This document shows, piece after piece, positions 13,401 through 24,370 of a DNA stretch of 64,000 bases. The stretch comes from Rhizoctonia solani (lineage: Eukaryota; Basidiomycota; Agaricomycetes; Cantharellales; Ceratobasidiaceae), in the NCBI RefSeq assembly GCF_016906535.1, contig NC_057371.1:434001-498000 (forward strand), read 5' to 3'. The stretch's first letter is position 1, and the number at the start of each line of letters is the position of its first letter. The notes below the pieces were generated by a model. It was not told where the DNA came from and ran no database searches. It was given only the letters and a program-made list of their open reading frames with translations. The position numbers and the translations under genes are program-made.

Positions 13401-14702
13401 GTATGCCGGACATGTCACTATTCGCCACTTGTTGACTCGACTGGCCAATTTCCGCAGATTCGGCTACGCTTAGCCACGTTAGTAACCGCTAACGGCTATG
13501 TGATTCGGCAAGTACGGCACCTCAATCAACTTTATTCAAAGAATTGTATATTATTATCGTGTTCTAGTTGACTAAGTATATCTAGTAGAACGCAAAGCGT
13601 TCAACCCCTTTGCTACCAGGACTAGCTTGTTTTATTCCCAAGGAAACTGAACGTGTGTGATCCCATTGGGTGTGAAAAGCAGATCGGCTAGCAAAGCGCC
13701 AATCTCACCATATATGATATTTGTTATCCATATTAACCTTGCCCTACATAGCTACTGTATGGATACCGCTTTCCCATGAATGATCATCACGCCTTGTAGA
13801 TTGCGATGACATGAAAGCGTAACGTGAGCATGTGCGCCAGGAGACTGGATATACTCAATCCTGATCACTTCGATCTTCAAGACTTCCCTGATTCGTGCTT
13901 GGAATCTATAAGACCAACGTTGAGCATCACTCCTATTGCTATATGCGCACGCTGGCGCTCAATTCATTGCTGAAGAATCATCCCCATATTAAGTTTTTCC
14001 GTCCTAGTTAGAACTAATAATTCCTGTGCCAATGGAGGCAAAATGAAACATCAACAAACCTCAACTTTCCAAGTATCTGTTTCATCAGACTCAATGGCGG
14101 GCCAATTCGCAGGGATTGGTTGGGCGCCTACGGACTTCATTAACTGAATTAACGTTTGAACCCGACAGGTAATTATACCAAGTGTTTCAGACCAAGGTTA
14201 CCGGACGCTTAGCTACCGTTTTTAGTCCTACGTCGCTGGATTAATAACAGACCCCCAACATCGTGTTGAGTAAGTGGAGAATTGGGTATGTTATATTATC
14301 CCGAGATCGGATCGATATGATGAGAATAGGGGCTACGATCATCACCAGAGGATATGATGGTGGATGGTTTTGGGTTCTGAAACGATCATCGTTGCGAGAA
14401 GTAGATTAGGATTTGGTCTAGTACACGTACTGACCACGTTCTTTCCATAGGAATAGTCGAGCCAAGTTTCATCCGCCGCGCATATGGTCAGCTCTCCGGT
14501 AGCGATAAAAGGAACTCTCGCCGACGCTGATCGATAGGCGGCGTTAGGAGCCAGTACATAGCATATATGTGATGGTATTATATCGTGATATAGTTACTAC
14601 AGTTTCTAGGGAACAGTAGATACGGAAAGGCTTTGTAAGTATGACCGAAAGCTAAGGCTTTAAGCCTAGACTTACCACTACATGTACTTCCAAATACATC
14701 CA
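10407..14702. other. 4.3 kb gene-poor region
   Basis: Only short scattered frames occur (for example 11002-11202, 11286-11480 and 13002-13292). None has a recognisable domain, signal peptide or consistent splice pattern. No terminal repeats, long tandem repeats or polyprotein frames were seen by eye. It could hold decayed transposon sequence or an unrecognised non-coding RNA, but nothing supports either. Confidence 0.5.
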
Positions 14703-16070
14703 TTACTTTGGCGCAAAGATGTTCAACGCACAGTCCCAACCACAGCTTGCAATGACACCCTCTTCAAACAAGCTCCACGCGCACCCCACCACAAACTCGG
14801 TGTGCAGGTCATGGATCGCCAAGAGTGGGGGCCGACCAAGTGTCACATTCGTTGACCATCTGATAGATAGAGTGTTACCAAGTACTGACTGCATAGAGGT
14901 CAAGACGATGCCACTTACACTCGGCATGTCATATCATAACTAGCCGTCGCTAACAAATCGGCCCGATGTGGGCTCCATTGCACCTTTCTTACCGCATATT
15001 CATGCCCCAAGAGATCAATCTCGCACGTACCCCCAACTAGCCCCTGTTCCCCTGTAGGGTTCGATTGGATTTGCCGGGCATCCCAGATTTTGACCGACTT
15101 GTCGACACTTGAACTGGCCAGAACCCAGGGACGGTACTTGTTCCAATCCAGGCTGAGTATTTCTGTTCCGTGCGCTGGAATGGTAAGTGACGGCCGAGCG
15201 AGTGGCGTTGAGCTTAACGGAAGAGTTGGGGCATTGGGGTTGGCAGCAGGCTGAAGACTATGCAGGGGAACACGAAGATCGAACAAACGCATTGTACCAT
15301 CAGTTGAAGCCGTCGCGAGAATGTCTGGAGTATGAGGGGAGAAGAGGCCTGGTAGACACAAGAAGAATGGGCCGGAATAGTTTGGATGGATGCTCCGTTC
15401 ATAGGTGTCCACTAGATTCAACAAAAGCCAACCAATGCTTAATCATTTGTATTGCATGATACGTATCTATGATTCAAGCTACTCACCACTTTCACAGTCC
15501 CGTCCCAGCTGCTTGATACGAATCTATCCTTACGCAGGTTCGACCAATCGACACTGTAGACTTCTTTCACGTGCTCGTGCCACACACGTACGGGAAGATC
15601 CTAAACGCAGTACCGAATACGAGATAACTTTAGATCCAATAAGTCCGGGAGGGTTGGGTAGAAAATAGAATGGCGACACTTACTGTCATAGTGATATCCC
15701 AAAGACGAAGCGACCCATCTCCTGATGCGGTGACAATTTGGTTCTCGTGCAGCTCGGACCAAGCGAGGTCGTACAGACCATCCTGGGTGCGGTATCTATA
15801 GATAAGAATGTTAAATTGATAGGGAAAGGGGCGATAGATGCAATACTTACGCTCTGTCGATTCTCAGAGTGCTCGCATCGAATCCACCTGCTCCAGTTGG
15901 TGCCGGAGGATGACCCTGGGACACTACATGCAGCCGACCATTACCAACAAGACCGTAATTGGCGGACGAAGCAAGTGCAAGTAACTTGGGATGAAAAGGG
16001 AGAAAGCGACCGAGTGGTGGGCGAATGGCTTTGTGCGCAACGATGCAATTTGGTTGGTAGATTCGGACAT
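14703..16070 (-). CDS. PEX7: Peroxin-7, peroxisomal PTS2 import receptor
   Basis: WD40 receptor that carries PTS2-tagged proteins from cytosol to peroxisome. Five exons on the minus strand: 16070-15851, 15795-15684, 15600-15487, 15411-14919, 14859-14703. The product is about 360 residues with six or seven WD repeats. Family hallmarks are visible: [19 protein letters not shown] near the N-terminus, [23 protein letters not shown], the [15 protein letters not shown] repeat, [17 protein letters not shown], and the conserved end [16 protein letters not shown] followed by ASCGWD. Two frame breaks, near 15998 (GGG on the plus strand) and 15344, each vanish if one base is added to a short homopolymer. 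I therefore read the gene as functional. The start ATG is the first in frame before [16 protein letters not shown]. Confidence 0.9.
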
Positions 16071-16706
16071 GGTAGGAGACAGAGGGGAAATTGCTGAGAA
16101 ATGAGATGACGTATAAGTATAAATACTCCTATGGCTTGGACACGCGCTTGGCCTATACCCAACCCATGGATACGGACCACTTACAACGAATCGCTATCAG
16201 GTCCAATCGGGTCCACGTTGGTTTGGGCTCGTATATCGGGGCCAGAGATGGTTTCACGCCTATGGATTAATCAAATGGGTCAGTAACCAGTCATAATATA
16301 TATAATTTGTTGCTTACTGTTGGATATTACTCTTCAATCAGGCATAGAATCCCGCAGAAACCCAGGAAAGGATGCTGTGGTAAGATGCAATCCCTTCGGC
16401 GCTTAGTAAATCTTCGCTCATCCGGCTCGACCGTACCGAGTTACCGGAAGCGCGTGACGCCGAGCACCTGCACTCGGTCTGAAAACTGTTAAATCTCTAA
16501 TAAAATTAAGAAGCCACAAAAATTTAGCCACAGGAAAATATTAATGTGTTTCATCACACGGGGTCGCAAGAGCGATTCACCCACAAATGATTTAACTTGA
16601 GACATATCTATACAATTGCAAATATTAATGCACTACATACACGAGTCCAGCTGGTATGGATCTATCGAACGAATTCTAGAAACAGGTACAGCCATAGTAT
16701 TTCTAC
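16071..16706. other. Spacer between PEX7 and the GH16 gene
   Basis: Holds the PEX7 upstream region and sequence beyond the GH16 stop. No gene or RNA recognised. Confidence 0.5.
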
Positions 16707-18001
16707 TTATTTGAAGACCGTAACAGAGTTGATCTTCCAGACGGCATCTACAGTAACTAACGTCAACATTCCGTACGCAACCTGCACAGCACAGCCCGCA
16801 ACTCACCCTTGAAGTTAGCCGGGTCTTTCAACCGGTCCGCACAAGTACCAGGGCATCCAGCTGATGAGTAGGTGGCACCGGCCCAATCACCGCAAAGAGT
16901 CGTATCGAAAACAATACTGTGCGAGTTGAAAAAATTGGTGGTAGAGCAGCTCGATGAGGTCCAGTGCGCCTTTGGGGTTCCCCATGTCGACGGGTCAGCT
17001 GTGGCATTGGTTTTGGATTTGAGGTTCTGGATGTCCGAAGGCATTTTGCTGCGGGGGAAGAACCAAATCGAAATACCCTCGTCGTCCCAAAGCATTGCAT
17101 AGGCGCCACCACCTGCCGCATTGAGCCCGGAACCGTAAGAGGCTTTGTCCGAGTCTAGGAATGCGCATCCAGCATTGGAATTTACTGCTGCATCGCAATT
17201 CTTGGAGAGAATGTCGATGTCTTGAGCTTCAGGAGGCCAGTGTCGAGGGTGCATCCCGAGGACGTATGAAGAGTCATTTGATTTGATTCTTGCTAATATA
17301 TGATAAATTAAGGGCTTGAAGGAGTAGCTTTGCGATCTCCACTCACATTATGAACGCCCTCGAGAATATCAATTTCTCCACCGTTGGGCCACGAGGGCCC
17401 AACGGTCCACCAAGCGGGCCAAACACCACAACCATGAGGCATCGTTCGACATCCAGGACAAATAAGCCCTGTGTATAAGACTTGGACGAGGCGATACGAA
17501 CGCTAAATAAAACCCATGGTAAATCTCGTGTTCTAAAAATAGACATATTGATCATGGAGAACTCACGAGTTTCGATTACCCCCGGACGAAACCCAGGTGG
17601 TATCGTCAACTTTCATAATTACCGTACCATTATCCTGGACATAAGCAAGTTTCTTGGAGAATGCGTCCGATTTAGTGAGATAGTTGACATTTCCATTGGT
17701 TGGGTCAGATTCACTGAAAAAGTCCCATCCACTTACTCAAACACATTAGCCCTTGATCGATAAATGAGCAGGAGGGGGGGAGAGTCCACTCACTCGAAGA
17801 AATTATCGCCAAAGTAGTTGTCTGCGATTTTGTATGCTTGGCGCCTGCGCGTCGAGCAAGTCCGGGGGTACGATGATGGAGGCTTGAACGCGAGACACGA
17901 CGGTGTTTGAGCATCCGGGTTCCATCCTCGTAGATTGCGCCCGAAGCTGATACGATACCAGCGACTGAAAGTGAGAGCGCCAGCCAGGAGAAATGTACCA
18001 T
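16707..18001 (-). CDS. Secreted GH16 endo-beta-1,3(4)-glucanase-like enzyme
   Basis: Predicted extracellular endo-glucanase with a concanavalin A-like fold. Exons on the minus strand: 18001-17794, 17731-17567, 17502-17347, 17291-16807, 16756-16707. A signal peptide (MVHFSWLALSLSVAGIVSASG) and a basic linker precede the GH16 start, FFDGWDFFSESDPTNGNVNY. The catalytic ExDxxE motif is present as GEIDILEGVHN, preceded by MPHGCGVWPAWWTVGP. The C-terminus VWKINSVTVFK is typical of the fungal subgroup. Three frame breaks occur: one in exon 1 after the linker, one near 17442 and one near 17236. The last two are each explained by one base missing from a homopolymer. The product would be about 350 residues. 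It lies 6 kb from the two GH55 genes, which act on a related substrate. Confidence 0.85.
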
Positions 18002-18828
18002 TGTTTAGTTGTTGTTGAAAATGTGGTCGAGTTGAATGTGGTGTGGTAGTTGGAAGCAAAGAAAGTGTACCAGACAAGAGGGTGAAATTTAAGTGAGCGC
18101 AGAGACAAACAAAGGCGGAACGTAAAGGCTTTCGAAGCCAAGTAAGAATAATTTATTTCGATATGGGGAGCAAAACTAAGAAGGCACACGGAGTCTAGTT
18201 GTGACTTGAGAAGTATGCGCGAACCCCTTTTTATATGTTCGCGCCAAGACCAAATAACAAAGCCATCCAGAGTGTGGAGCTGCGGGTGGCAGGACATAGG
18301 AAAGGCCACATAACGACCAGAACAGCAGAAACACACGCGGCGCAGTCGAGATTCTTGAAGTTGTCAAATAATCATTGCAATCATATAAGTTATCAAGAGG
18401 TACCATCTACTCTGGTAGAATACTGTAGCGGCCGATTACTCGGGAGGGGTCGAGTCTCGAACGTGGATAGGGGTTATCTTGGGCCACGGTTGTACCTTAC
18501 CCCGGAGTCTAAGAATACCGTATTTCCACTAAGCGAGCTGGCTCTTCGAACGACACAGCAACAGGTGTGATTTCCAGGTTGGCTGTATGCTCTCTCCGAA
18601 GATTGGAGCGTTGACATTCGAAGATGGTCGTTGGAGATAGATGCTAACAAAAAGCGATTAGACCGTGTTTGGAATTTAGCTTCTGACCTGTGTCACCCAA
18701 ATCACGGGACCGAGGGTATTATGAAATGAGGGGAATGACAATCATGATGTCAGTGACACTGCCAAGGACGCACATCGTGCTCAATTTCTTGGGACGTACA
18801 GTTGATGCTTAGGACCGCGATACGCAAC
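18002..18828. other. Divergent promoter region between GH16 and NAD(P)HX dehydratase
   Basis: The two genes point away from each other, so both 5' regions lie here. Short ORFs at 18176-18570 overlap on opposite strands and show no domain. No gene called. Confidence 0.5.
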
Positions 18829-20242
18829 ATGGCGAACAAACCACTCTTGGAACAAATTAAGCAGATCATTCCTCCCCTCTCGCCCAAGCTTCATAAAGGA
18901 CAAGCAGGACGTGTCGGAGTAATTGGGGGATCGCAGGAGTGAGTGAAAATATATAAAACTGATTTTGGTGCTAAAATAGTAGCCGTTTATCCAAGTTATA
19001 CAGGTGCACCCTATTTTGCATCCATCTCGGCTCTACGTCTTGTGTGTTTTTCTTTTTGTCTCAATCCGGTTCGAAGGAAATAACCGAATTACACACAGGG
19101 CTGTGACTTATCTCACGTTATTTGTGAGCCTGGAGCCGGCGCTGGGATTAAAACCTACTCGCCAGATTTAATCGTTCATCCTATACTAAACGAGCGCGAG
19201 TAGGTGTATGCGATCACTCCTCAAAACCCTTATGCTCAAATGATGCGCTCAGCACACCTGACAGTATTAGGTCGAAGCTCGAGTCAATTGTATCCCGACT
19301 GCATGTGCTTGTTATTGGCCCGGGCCTGGGGCGAGACAAACACATGCAAAATGCCGCTAAAGTTGCTCTCCAAATGGCCAGAGAAAAGGTATGTCAAGAC
19401 GAGGCCGATAAGTCTGTTATATTCACTCGCCTTAAACAAAGGGAATGTACGTGGTTATCGACGCAGATGGTCTCTACCTTGTTCAGAATGAACCAGAGGT
19501 AGTCAAGGGTAACGATCGGGCGGTCCTTACGCCTAACGTAGTAGAATTCAAACGATTGTGTGAAGCACTGGTGTGTAATTCTAAACATGGCCACTTTGTT
19601 AAAGTAATTTTCTTCATTTCGAGCGCAGAAAGTCGACACCAAGGGCGAACCCTCTTCATTTGCGCCGCTATTGTCAAAAGCGCTTGGAGGGGTAACGATT
19701 ATCCAAAAGGGACCGACTGACTTGATAGTGTCGGGTGACCAAGTATGATCACATCCGCAGCTCACTTGTCCGCAGTAGACAATATTGACATCGTTCTTCA
19801 CGTACAGGTTGAGGAAATTAAGGAGCCCGGGGGATTAAAACGGTGTGGGGGTCAAGGTGATCTATTGTCTGGAATGACTGGTACATTCCTTGCATGGGGT
19901 AAATCATATGTTGAGGGCGGCCTTGACGAGGGGGATGCACAAGGTATTCGTAGAAATTGTACTATTTAGTATTACCTACTTATAGCAAATAGGCGAGAAG
20001 ATCCCAGAGCACCGTGTTCCTCTCCTTGCGGCCGCAGGCGCCTCAATTCTAACGCGTGCAGTAAGTCATATAGCATTCGAAAAGTTAGGTCGCGGGGTTA
20101 TAACAGGTGATATGGTTGGCGAGGTATGTGGTTGTGGATTGAATGGACGACAGATGACTAACGGCACTTGTAGATCGGTTCGGCATATACAGCTAAGTTC
20201 GGCGAGCAGGGAGAGAAAGGATGGAAAGGTACGGTGCGATGA
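18829..20242 (+). CDS. ATP-dependent (S)-NAD(P)H-hydrate dehydratase
   Basis: Repairs damaged, hydrated NADH and NADPH using ATP; ribokinase-like fold. Nine exons: 18829-18938, 18996-19041, 19099-19199, 19271-19388, 19442-19570, 19629-19742, 19808-19943, 19993-20123, 20174-20242. All join in frame. Family marks in order: [88 protein letters not shown], and the catalytic [11 protein letters not shown] with its GQGD aspartate. The length of about 315 residues is usual. An in-frame ATG at 18805 would add MLRTAIRN, a short basic extension that could be a mitochondrial signal. The gene converges on CRIPT, with 151 bases between the two stops. Confidence 0.92.
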
Positions 20243-20393
20243 AATAAGGGCTGGTACTCGAGCTTAATGTCTTGCTCGTAGGCCGACTCTGAGCTGGCGG
20301 TCACCCATATCATGTTTAGAAATACACCTTTAATTGTGAATAAAATACATACAACCATCGGAACAGTGTTATCATACCCGAGACCTGCATCCA

Positions 20394-20803
20394 TTACTTG
20401 CTAGACATAACGTATCCCTTTGTATCGAGAACCTGTTTCCCGCAAATTGAACATATCCCTTTCTTGTACGCGCATCCTGGAAACAAGTGGCGTTAAGCGG
20501 TTGCGAAGAGTGTGTCGAGGTACGCTTACCATGGCAGTATTTGGCCCCATTTTGTGTCACTGAGCTCTTGCAATCTTTGCATTTGTTCTGGTACGGCTGA
20601 TACCGCTTCGACGAACCAGCTCCGCCCACGTTGCGGGCTGTCAAGAGCTTGTTCTCGCCAACTTTACGAGATGAGGAGCTTGGTGCAAATGGATCCGGTG
20701 CTGCGACTTTGGACAATTTCTGTATTATAAATTAGTATGCATTTTTCAACATCGTATGACTGTGGAAATCAAAGTTTACCTTGGTACATTTCTGACACAC
20801 CAT
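20394..20803 (-). CDS. CRIPT: CRIPT, cysteine-rich spliceosome-associated protein
   Basis: Small zinc-binding protein conserved from fungi to animals, linked in animals to PDZ binding and to the minor spliceosome. Three exons on the minus strand: 20803-20780, 20719-20530, 20476-20394, about 98 residues. The first exon encodes only MVCQKCTK. Exon 2 carries KLSKVAAPDPFAPSS, VGENKLLTARNVGG and NKCKDCKSSVTQNGAKYCHG. Exon 3 carries CAYKKGICSICGKQVLDTKG and ends in YVMSSK. The paired CxxC motifs (VCQKC, CKDC, ICSIC) are all present. All splice sites are canonical and all frames join, so the gene looks intact. Confidence 0.93.
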
Positions 20804-20920
20804 CGTCGTTTAGGACAAGCTGTTGGATATACCTGCACAGCCACGACGAAGCATATTCTTACTTCATCCGGTGTCACGTGAACTTCTTGTTAGAAGATTA
20901 CACAGAATTTCTCTCACATC

Positions 20921-21002
20921 CCCTTGGTAGCTCAGCTGGAAGAGCGCAAGACTGTAATTGGAAGCCATCTTGAGGCCATCGGTTCGATTCCGATTCAAGG
21001 GA
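20921..21002 (+). tRNA. tRNA-Tyr (GTA) with 9-nt intron
   Basis: A cloverleaf can be drawn. The acceptor stem is CCCTTGG (20921-20927) with TCAAGGG (20995-21001), and the D stem is GCTC/GAGC. The anticodon stem CAAGA/TCTTG encloses GTA at 20954-20956. A nine-base intron (20958-20966) sits one base after the anticodon, the usual place for tRNA introns. The T arm is ATCGG-TTCGATT-CCGAT. A run of six T at 21006-21011 can stop RNA polymerase III. It lies 118 bases upstream of CRIPT, head to head with it. Confidence 0.93.
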
Positions 21003-21560
21003 TTATTTTTTGCTTTCTGTTGATCCCCCAAGTACCCATGATGATTGGTGTGAGCAGGGAGATAGTTGGCTTTCGTGTTTAGTCGCTAAGCTAGATTTAT
21101 CTCTAGATTTGAATGTCAGCTTTTTTATATATTACGAACAGATTATCAGATTACACATTATTTATGAGCAGAGACTACGATTTGAATTATTGGAATTGAA
21201 TAAGTGAATAGAGGCTAGGATTTATGAAACGTTGATAGGGTACTATTGGGCTTGCCTGTCATGAAATGTATTCCATTCGACAATGCATTATTGGAAAGGC
21301 TATTGTTTGTTTGTATTAGGAGTCGGTAATTTCATGAACTCGGACAAAGAATTCAAGTTGAAGCGCTAGGACGACCTAGACTAACAGATTCCTTTTTGGG
21401 AACACAAAGTTCGCATTTAAATTGCCGTAACAGCAAGCCGCCTAGAGTTTCACAAAGAATGTCAGTTACTAAGTCGCAATTGCAATGAACTCCGCCTTTT
21501 GGTATGAGAAATGGGGTGCCTTTGTCTGTACGGATGTAGCGGAGTTTAACTGCATGTTGG
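21003..21560. other. Intergenic, no gene seen
   Basis: AT-rich sequence after the tRNA with no supported gene. The polymerase III terminator is at its left edge. Confidence 0.5.
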
Positions 21561-21568
21561 TATATAAA
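21561..21568 (+). promoter_or_regulatory. TATA box of membrane protein copy 2
   Basis: TATATAAA, 46 bases before the ATG at 21607. It lies only 22 bases before the ATG at 21583, which argues against using that first ATG. Confidence 0.5.
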
Positions 21569-21606
21569 GTGGAAGAAACCAAATGATTTCCGCTCATCTA
21601 ACCCAC

Positions 21607-22570
21607 ATGGTGCCCGATTCTCTCAAATTCAACTGCATTATTATGACCGCTTCTATCGACCGTATTCTATGGAGTTGGGATACTACGAGACTAGTCTCAT
21701 TGCTCTATCAATGTCTATGGGTTGTCATTTGCATTATCGCGCTCGGATTTCCTAATAAATACTTGGAGCGCCTTACGTACTTTAGGGACGTTGCTTCCAA
21801 CTCTGACATACAAGCATGGTCGCAACCAAAGACGTTCTCGGATAGGGGAGATGCCAATAGTACTAAAACAATGCGCCAAAAGCAACAGGAAGAATGGGAC
21901 AGACTGAACATCGCAGTGGGCTCCGGGTTTAAGTGCATGTGTCGTCTGTACTGAAATCAATCAATAGATGTCCGTTATTACAGCGACTAGTGCCACTGCG
22001 CTGGCTATTCAAGAAACCGGACCCGATCCAAACAGCATATATTGGGTTGTAACAGCATTTTACAGTGGGGCATTAGGGATGTCGCTCCAAGGCCTTATCA
22101 TTATTACCTACATGACTATCTCTGCTGGAGGATCATCCGATGAGCTCATTGGTCGTTTAGCCGTAGGTAAATTGTTTAAAGGGCAGCCAGTTCGTCCTGT
22201 TGCATTTGTAATGGCGCTCCCGGCTATCCTGGCCACTTATTCGTCATTTGCATCCCTATCAGGGCTAGTGGCCATGATCGTTCATGGACCAGGAGAGAGC
22301 TTGACGATTCGTAACGGAGAGTACATTGCAGTTGCAATTATTCCGAATGCTATCACCTTCCTCTTCCTGGTGTTCACTGTGGCCATGTGCGAGTGTGCCA
22401 CGTACATAGAAGGTCGTGAGCGGCGAAAGCGGGTGGAGCTTGCACCGGAGATTACACCTATCATGCGCATATCTGGCAGCCCAAGCGGATACGACGAGGA
22501 GCGACTGCCACTGATCAATAAGGCCAATGTAGAGTCTAGTGCGGTTGGGTCAGGGTATCTGTCGTGGTAA
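21607..22570 (+). CDS. Four-helix membrane protein of unknown function, copy 2
   Basis: Function unknown. Two exons, 21607-21915 and 21968-22570, give about 304 residues. One hydrophobic stretch in exon 1 (LLYQCLWVVICIIALGF) and three in exon 2 give four predicted membrane passes, with a charged C-terminal tail. Compared with copy 1 at 621-1702, the MRQKQQ-EEWDRLNI boundary that is split by an intron there is continuous here. The intron before MSVITATSA is shared but has a normal GT donor here. A conserved loop, MTISAGGSSDE, is nearly identical in both copies. The start could also be 21643 (MTASIDR), which is nearer the start of hydrophobicity. Confidence is high for a gene, low for any role. 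Confidence 0.72.
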
Positions 22571-23124
22571 TAGCTACAGATATTAGCTAAGCGTCAGATA
22601 TCAACCGGATAGATTGAGTTTTCGCACAGATCACTTAGTGGCTGATCCACAGGTGTATAACATATAGAAGGGATATACTGGAAGTATTGAACAACCATGA
22701 CTGTATACATTAAGTTAGAAATTGTCTCAATTATTGGATAAATGTAACGTATCAGATCTGGTGCTTCCAGAGGGCTACCGCCTCTCCGGTGCCATGCAGG
22801 AGCGGAGTTTCAATCCAAGATCTCAGAGCCATCTTAGCACAGAGCATACCACAAGACGTTCATAATTGGTGTTGTGGATAGTTGCTCATGTTAGCTTCCC
22901 ACACGAGCGCGCTCAGAGTCAGCAGAAGATCTGTATTGTTTGATATCCAACTACATTCATGAGCCTTTGTGTCCCATCCTATTTTTGGGCTGGAGTACTT
23001 GGCAATGTGGTTTCCCGGTTAACGTATACAGTTACTGGACATCTGTGGCTAATTAAAAAGTAATTCCTGGGCCCCTCTACTTATTAATTAAGTCATTAAA
23101 CCTTTTTTGTATCAATGTTAAGGG
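22571..23124. other. Intergenic, no gene seen
   Basis: Sequence between membrane protein copy 2 and its decayed relative. Nothing recognised. Confidence 0.5.
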
Positions 23125-23184
23125 TTGCTCACCGGGAGAGCTCAGGTATTCGATTGCAAACCTGAAAATGCACCAATAGGCTAC

Positions 23185-23460
23185 AAAAGATGGTCGTTTT
23201 TTCCAATATCACAGTGGCCAAGGCCGCGGGAAGAATGGGATAGATCGAATATCGCGGTGAGCTGCAGTTTAGTTTTGAGCACGTTTGTCATTTGTACTGA
23301 TATCGATTGATACATGTCTGTCATCAACTGGCTAGCCACTGCCCTGGCTGTTCAAGAAACCGGATCCAGTCCAAAAAAGATATTGAGCCGTAACAGCATT
23401 TTAAAGCGTAGTATTAGGGATGTCCAAGGCCTTATCATTGTTACATATCTCGACTAAAAC
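23185..23460 (+). pseudogene. Decayed copy 3 of the four-helix membrane protein
   Basis: Sequence around 23230-23256 still encodes EEWDRSNIA followed by a GTGAGC donor. A segment opening with ATGTCTGTCATCAACTGGC and encoding ALAVQETGSSPK, then the GLIIVTYL-like stretch, matches copy 2. The frame is then broken by deletions and a stop, and similarity is lost after about 23460. There is no N-terminal exon of normal length. It is closest to copy 2, 1.3 kb upstream, so it is probably a tandem duplicate that died. Confidence 0.7.
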
Positions 23461-24370
23461 AGCGTTTCGCCTGAGATGGTTATCAAGGCCAAATCGACCC
23501 TCATGTGAGCTTTGACTTGCTTGATTTTCGGCATTCATTTTTTGAGATATCGATGGGAGGTCCGCACCCGCTGATATGAGACTGTGGGGCAAACAGGCTG
23601 ATGAAATAGGTTTTCGTTCTATAACCCCCCGGCCCCTCCCTCCCTAAGTACAGTGTACCCAAAAGTACGGATTTTCGGGCAAGGTCTCCAGGGCTTTGAC
23701 CATAGTGAGGGAGCTTGGGTTATTATGTCGCTAATGTAAAGCTCGTCGTCTAACTACCGGGCGGCCTTGTTGCTGAGCACCGGCGCCCCCTACCCTTCAG
23801 AGTATCGCTGACCACTGCCTGAAGGCCGAAGCACCTTAGCATTGCACATGGATATACCATTCACGCTGATCGTGTAAAATTCGACACAACCATCATTTCA
23901 AGTCATGGGCCAGTGCCCCATATCATCGATCGCAAAAGTACGGTGAATGACAGTCATAGTTGGACTTAGGCCTCACAGTTTCCAGCACTCTGCCTCTTGG
24001 TACATTTTATTAAGGAGGCCTCACCCCCGATAATCAAGGCTGACCAGCACTCTCGACCAAAGAACGGCACCTCGAAACGCTGATCCCGACAACGTGACCG
24101 CCTCGCGCAGAGTAATGCAAATCACATGTATGCGTGTGCATGACAAAATGAGATACGCATACGCGTTTTACGTACAATGAAAAAGTCAAGTCGCCTCCAG
24201 TATGCTAAAGTCCAGGCTCTGGACATGTGGTTGGATGGGTGCGCGTGGAGAAACGGGAATTTGATCAAGAAGCCCACCACAGCCACAGAGTAGCCTTTAT
24301 TACATAACCATATTCTTACCCCACAAATTTCCTTGGACCGATCGACCACCTCTGGACTCTGTATCCAACG
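23461..24370. other. Intergenic, no gene seen
   Basis: No supported gene. Contains runs of C near 23626-23642 and the 5' region of the gene starting at 24371. Confidence 0.5.

Noticed and set aside
10407..14702. Retrotransposon in the gene-poor region
   Set aside because: No long terminal repeats, reverse transcriptase or integrase motifs were found by eye.
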